Assembly (NCBI GenBank): GCA_027682925.1
Contig: JAQCYU010000024.1
Location: 1 to 37,985, forward strand
DNA length: 37,985 bases
Origin: Coriobacteriaceae bacterium AF45-21
Lineage (GTDB): Bacteria; Actinomycetota; Coriobacteriia; Coriobacteriales; Coriobacteriaceae
Direction: 5' to 3'
A program made the translations under genes and the position numbers. Below are positions 1 through 11,391 of the stretch, piece after piece (position 1 is the stretch's first letter; every line of letters starts with the position of its first letter). The notes under the pieces are model-generated. The model searched no databases. It had not been told where the DNA came from and worked only from the letters and a program-made list of their open reading frames with translations.

Positions 1-2906
1 GCAGGCGGCAACCGCGGCGGCAGAGGCGTCGCGCGCGACAGTCGCATCCACCACGGCATCGTCAGCCTCCACCACGTCATACTCGGCATCGCTCACGGCC
101 ATCGCCGCTGCATCGAGCGCGGCATCGGCAGTCGCTTTGTCCCCAGTGGCCTTGGCAAGTGCTGCGGCGGCATTCTTAAGCTGAGAGGCGCGGGCGGCAG
201 CTGCATCAGATTTTGCCTGAGCCGTTGCCACGACGGCGTCGGCATCGCTTGCAGCCCGCTGCGCCATATCGAGCTCCACCTGAGTGGCAGCAGCATCGAT
301 GCCCGCCTGATCGGCATCGCCTTGGGTGGCAAGAAGTTCGGCCTCCGCCTCGCGCTGATTGGCACGCGCGCTTTCGAGTGCAGACGACGCCGCATCAAAC
401 GCACGCTGAGCAGCGGCGATATCGGCTGAGTACGCCGCTAGCTCATCCTGGGCCGCGGCAAGTGCATCCCGCTTGTCGCCAACACCGGCACGAGCGGCGT
501 CCAGTGCGCGCTTGGCAGCAGCCACCTTGCCCTTGGCAATGTCGAGCTCGCCAGACTTGGCGGCCACGGCGTCCTGCGCTGCCGCAACAGCGGCGTTGGC
601 AGCGCTCAAATCGGCGCGGGCATCGCTGACGGCACGCGCGGCGGCGTCAGCTGCAGCCTGCTTTTGCGCCACGGCAGCCTGGGCCTCCGAGGCCTTGGTT
701 GCCGCGACATCAACGTTAGCGGCAGCGCGCTCAACCTGGGTTTGCTTTGCTGCAACGGCCTGCGATGCTGCACTCACCTTGCTGCCGGCATCGTCGGCAA
801 CGCCCTGCGCCACAGCAAGCTCCTTGCGTGCCGCATCCACGCCCTGCTCGGGATTTGCCAACGAGTCACACCACGCATTCAACGCAGCCTCATACTCTGC
901 AACCGTCATCGGATTGAGGTTATACGGCTTATACCATTGACCAGAATATACAAATGTTTGCGCCTGTGTACTCCCGTACAGCGTCCCTCGCGTGCAAACG
1001 CCCATGCCCGTCACGGTGTAATCGGGGTTGATCACGTTGATGTAATGTCCGACCGAAGGGTTTGGTCCACCGTGCAGTGCGGCGTAGTTATCAATCTGGG
1101 AGCTATGCGCTGTATAGAAATCGTAAGCGGCCTTTCCCGTAAGGCCCGACGCGCCCAGCGAGGCGGCGGCAGCATCAAAGATGGCCTTCTCCTGATCGAC
1201 CCACTGCTTAAACGGATTGCTTCCGTAGTTCCACGCCACATTCTCGCCCACGTTAAACTGCTGAGCGTGCGCGACCTTCGTATCGGAGAAGTTCGCGTCG
1301 GCGATGGCGGTCGCCATCATGGCATATGTCACCTTGAGCTCGCCTAGGCCAACGCTTGCGCGATACTCGTTGCACGCTTTGAGCCACACAACCGCCTGCT
1401 TCATATTGGTCAGGCTCGTCGCGTCGACTTCCTCGCCCACCTTGTTGTAGCCAGCGAGTTTGCAGTTGAGGATGATATCCGCCGCATCGTCGGCACCCAC
1501 ACTCTTAAAGAATGCGATGGCACCCTGGCGGTAGTTCTCCGCCGATGCATTCGCCGTTGCCTGAGCGGCATCGAGCTTTGCCTGGGCCTGAGCCACAGCC
1601 TGGTCGGCCTGCTGCTTTTGGGCCTTCGCCTGATCGAGCGCCTTGTCGGCAGCGTCTTTCTCGTCCTTGGCCGCCGAAAGCTTGGCCTGGGCATCGGCCA
1701 GCTCCGTGAGCGCACTGGCATGATCGGTCTTGGCCTGGTCAAGAGCGGCGTCGGCAGCGGTCTTGGCAGCAGCGGCGGCATCCAGCTTTGACTGGGCATC
1801 GGCAGCGGCCTGCTGCTGATCGGCAACTGCCTGCTGAGCAGTCTGAACCTCGCCCTCGGCGGCGGCAACGTCCTGCTCAGCGGCAGCAAGCTCGCTCTCG
1901 CACTTCGACTGCGCGGCCTTGGCGGCCGTCAGCGCTTCGGACGCAGCAGCCACCTTTGCCTTGGCGGCCTCGTACTCCGGGCCCGCGGCGCCCTGCTCGG
2001 CTCGATCCAGATCGGCCTTGGCTGCATCATAGCTCGCCTGCGCGGCATCCACGTCCGCATCTGTCGCGGTCTTTGCCTGTTGAGCCGCCGAAAGCTTGCC
2101 CTGCGCATCCTGCTGCTTAGCAGCGGCGACAGCGACAGCGGCCTGAGCATCCGAGAGCTTGGCCTGCGCATCAGCTGCCTGCTGCTTTGCCTGATCAAAA
2201 TCACTCGCAGCCTGCCCTGCGGCAGCCTGGGCGGCAGCTACAGCCTCGGGCGTAGCATCGGATGCAGCAGCCTGTGCGGCCTCAAGCGCAGACTGGGCAT
2301 CACGGGATGCCCTCTGGGCAGCAGTCAGGGCTTCATCCTTGTCCGCCAGCTCCTTCTTGGCAGCATCGAGCGCAGCCTGAGCGTCCTCAAACGCCTTGAC
2401 ATCCTGATCGGCCTTGTCCTGTGCAGCGCCCAGCTGCTTTTCCAGCTCGGCCGAAGCAGCGGAGGCGCGCTATCGCTCGCACCGCGGGCCGCGTCATAGG
2501 CGCCCCGCGCCTGCTGCTGGTTGACGGCGGCAGCATCGTAGGGAGCGGCAGCCGCTTCCAGATCGGCCTTGGCGGTAGCAGCTTTAGCGCGCGCCGCATC
2601 AACTGCAGCCTGCAGGTCGGCGACCTTTGCGCTGCAGACACGGCACCCGCGCCAGTACCGGCGGCCGCAGCGCTCGTCAGCGGCGACATCACCGCAGCCG
2701 TTGCGCCCGCGGCGCCAATGCCATCCGCACCCTGTTGCGCCCGCGGCGCCAATGCCATCCGCACCCTGCGCCGCCGCGGTCAGAGGCGACAGCAGCGAGC
2801 CGCCCGTCATGGCAATCGTCGCCGCAGCAACCGTCGCCACGCGCCCAGCCGCCCTGGCCTTACCCAAGGCCTTGCCGTTCATGTCCTTGTTCATGTTCTT
2901 GCTCAT
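1..2906 (-). CDS. Secreted alanine-rich coiled-coil protein with CAP (SCP/PR-1) domain, left end cut, frame disrupted
   Basis: The start at 2906 has an AAGGAA ribosome site 6 bases upstream. The first 45 or so residues form a signal peptide: a basic N-terminus, a hydrophobic VATVAAATIAM core, and Ala-rich cleavage sites. The rest is mostly Ala/Asp/Lys/Gln heptad coiled coil (about 2600-1570 and again 890-1). A CAP domain sits between the two coils (about 1410-950), recognisable from CNEYRASVG, HAQQF, GENVAWN and GHYINVINP. CAP proteins of this type are usually exported or cell-wall associated; a role in adhesion or wall interaction is inference. The frame breaks near 2628 and 2467, one base missing at each, and an exact 34-bp tandem duplication lies at 2700-2767. 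Removing one repeat copy and restoring the two bases gives a continuous frame to the window edge. The C-terminus and any anchor lie outside the window. Confidence 0.8.
2700..2767. repeat. Exact 34-bp tandem duplication inside the CAP gene
   Basis: The two copies are 2700-2733 and 2734-2767 and are identical by eye. Because 34 is not a multiple of 3, the extra copy shifts the frame of the mature N-terminus just after the signal peptide. It may be a real slippage event or an assembly error. Confidence 0.9.
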
Positions 2907-2992
2907 TGCCGATTCCTTCCCACGGTGAGCCGTTGTTTGACACAGATAGTCGATCTAACTTGCCCCGCTAAAAAGAGGTGATAACGGGGTAA

Positions 2993-3223
2993 TTAAATTG
3001 AGCGAATTGAATCGTGATGAAACTGATCTCCGCAAAAACCAAACTCATAGTTCCGCTCGCGCTCAATCTCATCTAAATACTCGAGTTCTTCGCCGCATGG
3101 CTTCTCTTCATCTAGAAATACAATCCCGTTCTCTGCGCGAGAACCGACAGTGCAACCAAAGATAGTCTCGAGATTAATGTAACCACTATTATCGTTGTTA
3201 AAGGAGAAACTGCTGGTGTTCAT
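2993..3223 (-). CDS. Small acidic hypothetical protein (76 aa)
   Basis: This short Glu/Asp-rich ORF starts MNTSSFSF and ends HHDSIRSI. It has three Cys and no membrane segment. I chose the ATG at 3223 rather than the in-frame ATG at 3283, because a good promoter at 3302-3330 would place transcription start only about 10 bases before 3283. Both starts have weak ribosome sites. I do not recognise the family. It lies between the helicase operon and the CAP gene and appears to have its own promoter. It could be a small regulator or immunity-type protein, but nothing in the sequence shows this. Confidence 0.5.
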   Translation of the reverse strand: MNTSSFSFNNDNSGYINLETIFGCTVGSRAENGIVFLDEEKPCGEELEYLDEIERERNYEFGFCGDQFHHDSIRSI

Positions 3224-3301
3224 GCTCAAGTCCCGTCTACATAAACTCAAATTGCTGTGCTTGGCCTCTTTTAGAGACCCCATCTCATACGCTATGACTG
3301 C

Positions 3302-3330
3302 AGTATATGCGCTCCGCTTGTATGTTGCAA
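3302..3330 (-). promoter_or_regulatory. Sigma-70-type promoter for the small ORF at 2993-3223
   Basis: Read on the minus strand: -35 TTGCAA (3330-3325), a 17-base spacer, then -10 TATACT (3307-3302). Spacing is optimal and both boxes are close to consensus. The predicted transcript starts near 3295. Confidence 0.65.
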
Positions 3331-3372
3331 GAACAATTTTAGTTTTCTAGCACATATAACTAATCTGTTTCC

Positions 3373-5267
3373 TCACGAGCAAATACCACACTCCCCCGCC
3401 GCGCCCTCACGCGCGGCATATTCGTTGAGATACTTCACCGGAATCGGCCACCTGGAAGGAGCCCCGTGGCGCGAAAGCCCCTCATTGACCAGCTGAACCA
3501 GCAGCTCGGACAGATCGTCGCCTTCGAGCACCTCGACCGAGCGCACATGAATCGACGTTGCCAGATCCTCCTTGGTGCCGTTGTTGACGCCCACAAAGTA
3601 GCAGGTCAACCCTGCACGTTCGAACGTTCCAATACCGTAATAGGGCGAGTTGTAGCTCTCGAAAAACTCCTTCTTACGACCCGCCTTACCCGTAAGCTGG
3701 TAATCGCGCACCAAGGTCACAAAAGTGTTGGAGAAGGTCGTCAAGCCCGTGTCCCGCACGCGTGCCAACATAGATCGTTCGCCTGCCCGCACGTCAAAGA
3801 TGTAGGCATCCTTGTCGAGTTTGCCGTCCGACGTCAGCAGTTCAAGCTCCATCTCGTCCACAGGACCGTCCTCGATGGGATGCGAGGTGTAGTCCATGGT
3901 CCCGTCGACACCAATCGTTAGCGTTGCGAGGCGTTCATCCAGCTCAACCTTATCCTTCTCCTTGCGCGGGACATTGACCACGCCACAGACCGTCACCGAC
4001 CCAACGCCAAAAGAGCCAAGGTCAAACGCCTTCACCCGGCCGTCGGCAACATCCTGCTTAACCAACAGCTCTTTGAGCATGGCGCCCAGGATTCCCTCCT
4101 GTGCGCCGCACACCTTTGCATTCGACGCCGCCTTAAACAGCGGCTCGCACACGTCCGGCGTCACATGCTGCTCAACCACGCCAGCGTGCAGGGCATAGCC
4201 ATCGTTCTCGGCGACCTCGTTGGGCACCATGACGATATTCCACGCCAGCGGATCCACATCCTTCCCGCCATACGACGCGCACACGCCCCACGAGGAATCG
4301 TTGAGTCGATCGACCAACTGGCGCGCCACCCCAGCAAGCCCTTTGTGCGCAAACGACACCACAACCCGCTGTCCCACCGCGCGCTCCGCAACCACGCGGG
4401 CATATCGCTCGCTTTTCAAAACCTCGTAGAAGCTCTTGCGCGGATACTCCCTGAGCGACACCCGGGCAAAGTCGCCGTACCGGCGCTCGAGGATCTGCAG
4501 CTCTCGGTACAGGATGCCCTTCTTGGTATAGGCGACCTTTTCCGCTTGGGCCGAAAACGTAAGATCACGGCGCTTGGACGGCTTATCGCCCTTGGCGCGG
4601 CGCAGGATGTACTCGTCACGTTGTCCGTGAGCCAGCACCACCGAAGCCACGGGCGACAGCCTGTAACCAACCTGGCTGTTAATCTTCTCGAGCTCCTTCT
4701 TGTCGCCTGCCGCACGACCGATGAGCACCCGTCGCTTGGTAAACGTTCGGATCTTAAGTTCGAAGGTGCAATCCTCGTTGATAACGGTCTCGACCGTCTC
4801 AATCTTGGCAGGGCCCGTTCCAGCTTCCTCAATGGCGTCGCGGCGAGCACCCTTGGCGCTTACAACATACAAGTGCCCCGTATCATTGGGAATCTCGTCC
4901 TCGATCCCCTCAAATTGCGAGCACGAGTTGAACAGCAGACGCAATGCGATGTAATCATCCAGCTCGTTCCAATGAGTTTTAATCGGAACCATTTGCTCAT
5001 GGTCGAGCGAAGCGCTCAGGTCACCCGTCTGCGCGCCCGCCTTGACCATCAGAAAGACGCGGTTGTCCTCGAGCTGCGTAAGCGCGACGACCTTACCTGT
5101 CTGGCACACATCGGCCATAAAGTTTGCCACGGCATGCTTGTCCGCATCGCCGACGTTGCACCAAAAGACCGAGTAGCGCTTCTCGCAGCCGCGGCATCGA
5201 GCTGCAATACGAGCTCGGACACAGCGATGTCTCCCAGACCACACGGCTGGTTATGCTTCGATTGCAC
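3373..5267 (-). CDS. Unknown 631-aa protein coupled to the helicase-nuclease
   Basis: Translation likely begins at the GTG at 5267, inside the last codons of the helicase gene (17-base overlap), which suggests coupled translation and a shared complex. The frame breaks near 5195, where one base is missing; restoring it gives a CxxC-type motif, CRGCEKRYSVFWC, in place of a nonsense tail. The protein has no signal peptide or membrane segment. It is a mixed alpha/beta protein with a basic middle (KGDKPSKRRDL) and the C-terminal motif PSRWPIPVKYLNEYA. I do not recognise the family. The C-terminal P-x-P-x(5)-EY pattern and helicase linkage faintly recall the end of pPIWI_RE RNase H-like proteins, but this is a weak resemblance, not an assignment. 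Confidence 0.75.
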
Positions 5268-8200
5268 GGCCGATCGTCTCCATCATCTCCAGGTTGATTG
5301 CTCCATCAGTTGCCATATAGGGGAAGGAGAACACCATCCCCTCGTCATCGATTGGCTTTTGGCGGAGCTCCAGCGCCGCCTCGTCAGCCAAAACATTGAC
5401 GATCAGCAGCCGCTTCGCCCCGACTTTTTGAGCCTTTGCCTTAAAGCGCTCTGCGTCCGTAGTCTCGCCGCCGGAGCGCCTGTAGGCTCGTAGGCGCCGA
5501 TGCGATAGTGCTTAAAATCGATCCACACGCCGGTCTTGTTGCCAGCGGCATCGAGCACCTCAAAATCGCCGCCCGTCTCGGCATGGGCTGCATCGCCACG
5601 AGTAAGCGAATAGCGACCGTCGTAATACGCCTCGAAGATGGCCCTGCCGGCAGACTCTCCCAGTTCTCCCAGGTATACCGCCTGAAACATATAGGGTGTC
5701 ATATGTGCCGTCGCCGCCGGCTGCAGCGTCGCGGGCACCCCGTCGCGTGACCAGCGCTCGCGCACCTCGCGAATCGAAAGCAGCTCGGGTACGCGCGCCG
5801 CCGCTTGGCTTATCTGACGAACCGTCGCGCCCTTTAATCCCTTGTCGTAGCGGCAACATTCCTCCAGGCGAGCGGCAATCTGCTCAACAGGCTCGCCATC
5901 GTAGCTGGGAAATTCAAAATGCGGCACCTTACACGCTCCGCCCTGCGCATACGCATAGCCACTCGCGGCAAACGGCATGTGCAGTGCGGTGCTTTTGCGT
6001 GCAGGATAGCTCGCAAGCTCCTCCCACGGCAGGCAAAAATGATGCAGATAAAAATTGCGCTCGTCATCGAAAGCGGCCAGATCTTCCTCGCGCGCATCGA
6101 GCGAGGCAACCTTCCGCGCCAGCTTTTCGTGCTTCTCTTTCGCCAGGTTGTTCCTAAAGGCAGCAAGGTTCTGCTGCTTACTGGCAGCGTGCTGCTTCTT
6201 GTCCGCCATGTGATTGTTGACGGCCGCACAGGCGCCAACCACCTGCTCCAGCTCGTAGCCCATCGGCAAATCGTGCAAGAACGAAAAATCGCAATCGGCG
6301 GCGATTTCGCGATCGAGCATTACCTGCACATGGAGCATCTTTACGCTCGTACGCATCAAGCGGCCCACCGCCTGCGCCACGATGCGAGCGCCTTCGACCT
6401 GGTACGAGAGGGTGTCGCGCACCGGCAGTTTTCCGCCGGCGCCCGCCAGTACCGTGCGCACACGATGGCGCTTCTGGATAAACGGAATCTCACCGCGCGT
6501 CACGAGCTCCTCCTGTTCGACCACGCCAAGCAGCGCCTGCTGGTCAAACTTCTTTGAGCTCATATCGACTCCCCAAGCCAAGCGGCTCGTGGGCGACTCC
6601 ACGTACAGAAAATCGAGGTCCATCTTGGGATGTCGCCCATCGTTGCCAAAACCACAATCGACCTGGCGCACCGTGTTGCGCAGGCTCTCCGGCACCTCGT
6701 ATTTAAGGTTCTTGGAAAAGCCACCAGCGGCAAGGTTGATAAACATCAGGGTCGGCTCTCCGTCCTTCAGACGTTCCTGAGCGCCGCGCCAACCTTCCTC
6801 CCATCCCGCAGCGTTAAAGCACGGCACCATATCCTTTGCCTCCTCGAGCGACTTCTCGTACGAAGCCTCGGGATGCTTAACGTTCCTAATCACCAGTTCG
6901 GCAACGATTTCGCGGGCAAGATCCAGCGCCAAACTATTAAAGTCGCCATGGTTTCCCATGTGTCGTGTCGTAAAGATGGCTCCCGCCTGCTGCTCACTGC
7001 GCGCCACGCCACGCGCCCAGGCGCTCACGGCAACGAGCGTCTTGCTCAGACGCTTTAGTTCAAACTCGATGCTTTCGGCATCGCTCGTGGTCACCCTGTC
7101 GGCAATCTTTCGGCGCAGGCACGCCGCAAGCCCTTCGCTCACGCCAATCTGGTCAAAGAATCCCATCACATGCTCGTACACCTCGTCGGGCGACACGATA
7201 CCGCCGCCATAGGCGCCGCCGGCCACGGCCGCCATGCCGGCAAGCTTCTTGGACTCGTCAACCCAAACGACGTCGACGGCGTACATCGTTGCCGCCTGCT
7301 TGTTGAACAGCCTGGTCTGCCGCACGATCTCCTGGTTGAGCTCGCCAATCCAGGCATCTTTACGAACCACGCCATGCACTTCGTCCAGGTAATCCAGGTC
7401 AAAGTTCTTAATAGTCGGTGCATTCCAGGTGGCGCTCATGCACACACAGGGAGCCTTGGCGGCAATGGATGCCAGATACGCCTCGGGCATGCGCTCAATG
7501 CCGTGATTAGTCAGGTACGTGGTAAACATATGGTCGATGGTGGTTTCCATCACCAGGTAGTCAACACCACGCGCATACATCGAGTCGTCAACGGCATCGA
7601 TTTCATCGTTCTTGCGGTCCTTAAAGAACAGCGCCAGCATCAACGAATTCCAGAAGTATTTCTCGTTGGTCTGGTCGTTCCTAATGCCCAGGGCATCGAT
7701 GATATTCTTGCGCGAAAGATCGTCCTTGTACGAAATGCTGCCGTAGTACAGCTTGTCCATAAGCGTGGCACAGCGGGCAAGATGGCCCACCACCATCCTG
7801 ACAAGGCCGCGCGCACGGCGCACCGCCTTATTGACGGTCTGCTGCTCGTCCGTCCCACAAGACGTAATCATGTTGCGGTTGCGGCGAGTATCGAGCTCAT
7901 AGCGCAAGGGATTCGACAGGCCATCGCCCACCGAAATATCGTCGCTGCCAAACAGATGACGACCGGCAAGCTGCTCGTCTTTCGCCTTGTCAGACAGGGC
8001 AAAAGGCTGCTGCAGCTCCATATCCTGAATACACGCAGCGATCATCTTTTGAATACGCTTGGCACCCTTGGCGATCTCTTCGGCAGCCGTCTCCACACTT
8101 GCGCGCGAAACCTTGCCCGTTGCCGCGTTTGACCCCTCGTGCTCGCCCGAGGTCGAGGCATGCGTATAGACCGCCATCCACTGGTCCCGATTTCCCAGCA

Positions 8201-9182
8201 GCAGAGGATCAACCACGCCGCCATTAAAATGACGGTCAAGAATACGCAGCATCTCGTCGGGCTGAAATTTCATATGTCCCGCCGCCAGCATCGACAGCAT
8301 ATCGGCCTTCGCATGGTCGATCTCGTCAAAGATAAACAGGCATTCGTCGGCAACCGCTGCGTTAAAGAACACAACGCCCGCTTCTGTCACCGTATCGATT
8401 CTATTGACGAGCTTTTGCGGCGTGCATGCAATTACATGCGGCGCGCGCTTATCGTTAAGCAATGCCGAGGGCCAAATCCGGGGAATCTCCTCAATGCCAC
8501 GCGTGATGCTCTGGCGTCCACGGCTCACCGCTCGACGCAAGCTCGCGTCTGCCAACGCCAGCTTATCCCACAGCCCTGGAGTCAGGCGGTCGACAACGCT
8601 TCCCAGACGCTCCTTCTTGTCCAAAAGGCCCAAAAGGTCATCGGCGACCTCCATCACACCGCGCCACGCGTGCGCAATATCGCGAAGAACGGCCTCGTCC
8701 TTTGCTCCAAAGGGGCATGGAATATCGCGCGGCCTTACGCTGCCCTTGTCAAACGTGGCGTCGATCCAGTTTTTGATGTTCTCGCCCGCTCGCGGAAGAT
8801 CGAACACCATGCGCTCCGCATCATCGTCACTCATGCCCTGCTCAACCAACAATTCGCGCACGTTTGCAACATAGTTGTCGCGGTTGTCCTTACCCGGAAC
8901 CACAAACACCAGAGTACGGCGACCGGGACATTTATTAAAACAGCCCGACTCATCCCAGCCGCCGGCAATCAGGTCTGCCGTGACCTGCTCGGCCGTGTAG
9001 TTTTTACCCGAGCCCGTTGTGGCGCCCAAAAAGTACAGGCCGTTGTTGTCCTGATCCTTGGGGACAAACAGCGCACGCTCAAAAAACTCGCGCATCGCCT
9101 TTTGGCGCGCAAGATAGGGAGAAAGCTCCTTGTCGCCCGCAGACGACGGATTCGATTGACAGTTCAGCTTCCACGTAGCCAT
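5251..9182 (-). CDS. Large SF2 helicase with C-terminal PD-(D/E)XK-like nuclease
   Basis: About 1310 aa once one missing base near 5470 is restored; the restored tail ends MMETIGRAIEA at 5251. The ATG at 9182 is preceded by GGAGG at 7 bases. Helicase motifs: Walker A GATTGSGKN (53-61), DEIDH (286-290), SAT (583-585) and QAVGRLMR (937-944). Walker A has Asn where Thr or Ser is usual. The C-terminus carries GGDFEVLD...WIDFKHY, with Asp1206 and the Asp1222-x-Lys1224 pair fitting a PD-(D/E)XK nuclease core. A charged helical region lies around residues 1000-1040. It follows the ClpX-like gene by 129 bases and overlaps the next gene. The likely role is ATP-driven nucleic acid unwinding with cleavage, as in defence systems. 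It is not a typical HsdR, Cas3 or RecB by layout. Confidence 0.85.
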
Positions 9183-9311
9183 GGTCAAACCTCCGATTTA
9201 GTTGTTGCATGTGTTGAATACCATCCCGTGCGGACAAAAACTCACGCAGGGCGGCTGAGCGATGGCATCTATGCCGCTTGAGAAAAGAAAGGAAAGAGAA
9301 GCAGTCGGCGA

Positions 9312-11080
9312 CTACTCGCACGAAGCGAGCAGCTTCTCAAGATCGCATTCCAACGCCTCGCGCTCCTCAGCGTCGATCACCGCGAGGGCGACACGCATCA
9401 GGGACACATCGGCGGCAAGCTCCTTTACCTGGTCGGGACGCTTGCTAAAGTGGTCGTAAATCCGCAGGGCCTCCCCGGCCGCCAGGTACTGCCACTTTTC
9501 CAACGAGGCTTTTCGGACCTGCTCATGGCATCGACCCACTCGCCAAGACCCTGAAAACCGTTGCCCGTAGTCGTGCCGTTCATAACCACATCGAGCGGGC
9601 TCAGCAAGCAATCGGGCGTTTTTTTGTACACCAATTTGGTGAGCGTAAGCACCTGGGCAAGGTTGCGATACTGTTCCTTGTCGGCATAGAGCACGTCGTT
9701 GTAGCAGGCGCAGGCCTTAAGCAGCTCGTGGGCGGCAATGCGCTCCGGCCCATCAAACGGAACGCCGCGCAACAACACCCCAGCAAGATCGAATGCCTTG
9801 CCGCCCTGCACGATCTTGTCGAGCGCCGAGCCGTCCACCAAATCCGCCAGCCAAGCAAACTCAGGCTGATACGGCTTATGCTCGTCCTCGTCCTCATGCT
9901 CCATCCAGTTGCTCACCAGCGCAAGGGCTTCAATCTCTCTCCCGTTCAGAAAGGGCGAATTCTTCCCCATCTCTTCCCGCAAAAATCCCCGCGGCTCATG
10001 AGAGTGCTCGTACGCAACCGCAAGCTCCCCGTCGCTCACGACCAAGGTCGCACGGGAAATATAGGTATCTTCCCGCATGTCCCTCCAGGCGTACATCATA
10101 AGGGGACGCAGCTGACGGAGCATGCCGCGCGCGCCGGCACCTTCCTTAACCGCGCGCTTCGCCGCAAGGCGAGCAGCATCTGCCATCAGCTCCATCTTGG
10201 CGCCATTTCCCATCATGTTGTTGTACTTGGGCAGGTACTGTTCATACGCAATCTGGACCAGATCGTCCACGCTCAAGGCGTTAAAGTTAATCACCGAGCC
10301 AATGCGCCCGCACAGCTCGGACATAATACCCCAAGTCTCAACATCCTCGATGGTCGCACTGTCTCGCAGCTCGTTTGCCGATTTTGCGGCGGTGCGCACG
10401 GCGGCATACGAGGATCCGAAGCCGACCGTGGTGCCAGACTTGTCACTCAGGCGCTTGCGCACCAGAGCATCCAAGCCCATAAAGGCGCCGCCCAAAATGC
10501 AAACAACCTGATCGAGGTTGAGCGTCTTAATAGCCGCACTCTTGGAGGTATCACATTCAAACGGCATCTCCCCGCCTTCCAAGAGCTTAAGGAACGACTG
10601 CGATGGACTAAAGCTCGATGCAACTTCGCCCCCATCGGGCTCGGCACGAACCGCCTTGTCAAACTCGTCAAAGAGCACCAAGCAAATTTCGCCGGGATTG
10701 GCAGCCTGATAGTCCGCGACCTGCGACAGGCAGTTGCTCATGCTGGCACCGCGCCAGCCCTCGCCCGTCATGGTGGAGACATCGAACACGAACAGTTTGA
10801 GCCCCGCGGCATCTGCCACGGCCTTGATGGTGTGGGTTTTTCCCGTGCCGGTGGAACCCATCACCAAAATGGCAGCGGGCGAAAGAACGTCGCGCGGGTC
10901 GGCGCCGCGTGCCAACATCACGCAGCGGTTGACCTCAAAGCTCAGCGCCGTCACAAAGGCCTCCAAGCTTCCTTCGTGGCCAATAACACTCTGACGCGTC
11001 TGCTCCACCAGACGCGTAGGCGCAATTCGATTGAGCAAGTCCTGGTAGCGATCGATGTTTCGATACTGCTTCTGAGTCAT
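9312..11080 (-). CDS. ClpX-like AAA+ ATPase without zinc domain
   Basis: About 589 aa after restoring one base near 9517; the restored tail includes KASLEKWQYLAAGEALRIYD. The start at 11080 has AAGGAAGG just upstream, better than the ATG at 11098. ClpX/HslU-type signatures: VIGHEGSLEAF near residue 33, Walker A GSTGTGKT (75-82), Walker B LVLFDEFDKA with DE at 138-139, SFLKLLEGG, CILGGAFMGL, the CGRIGSVINFNAL region, and sensor-2 GARGMLRQL. The N-terminal Cys4 zinc domain of true ClpX is absent, and about 190 extra residues follow the AAA+ core. Known family members unfold proteins in hexameric rings; the target is unknown. It is the third gene of the operon and may act with the helicase-nuclease or with the ClpP-like protein at 30009. 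Confidence 0.85.
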
Positions 11081-11140
11081 GGGCGCCTTCCTTTCCATAT
11101 TGGTTTTCTTTCCTTCGATGTGGGCCGAGCCCTTAAACCA

Positions 11141-11347
11141 CTACAGTGCCAGCGATGTCGCCGACTCCAGATAGATCACGTTGCCCGGCTGGGTAAAGAC
11201 CGGAATGTGGTAGAGCAGCTGCAAAATGCCCTGCTTGAGCAGCGGAAACAGTGTGGGATGCAACACTTCGTACATCAGGGCACCAGCCATAAGAGCGGTA
11301 AGTACGGCAAGCAGCAGAAGCTTTTGAGCGTTAGAGAATACCGACAT
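11141..11347 (-). CDS. Small membrane protein (68 aa)
   Basis: The ATG at 11347 has an AAAGGA ribosome site 6 bases away. One strongly hydrophobic helix (KLLLLAVLTALMAGALMY) covers residues 9-26, and a second, weaker amphipathic stretch (FPLLKQGILQLLYHIPVF) follows. It sits between the large membrane protein and the AAA+ gene on the same strand, so it is probably an operon member that could tether the system to the membrane. No family recognised. Confidence 0.7.
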   Translation of the reverse strand: MSVFSNAQKLLLLAVLTALMAGALMYEVLHPTLFPLLKQGILQLLYHIPVFTQPGNVIYLESATSLAL

Positions 11348-11391
11348 GGTCGTTCCTTTCTTTATGCGAGATATTTGGATTGCGTTGTGGG

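Noticed and set aside
4165..5493. Plus-strand frame of 442 codons
   Set aside because: Spans the antisense of two coupled minus-strand genes across their junction; no family features.
5251..9182. Cas3 or type I HsdR identity for the large helicase
   Set aside because: No HD nuclease domain, no N-terminal HsdR nuclease and no cas or hsdM partner; the nuclease-like domain is C-terminal.
8139..9281. Plus-strand frame of 380 codons
   Set aside because: Antisense to the helicase-nuclease gene with its recognisable motifs; no supporting start signal.
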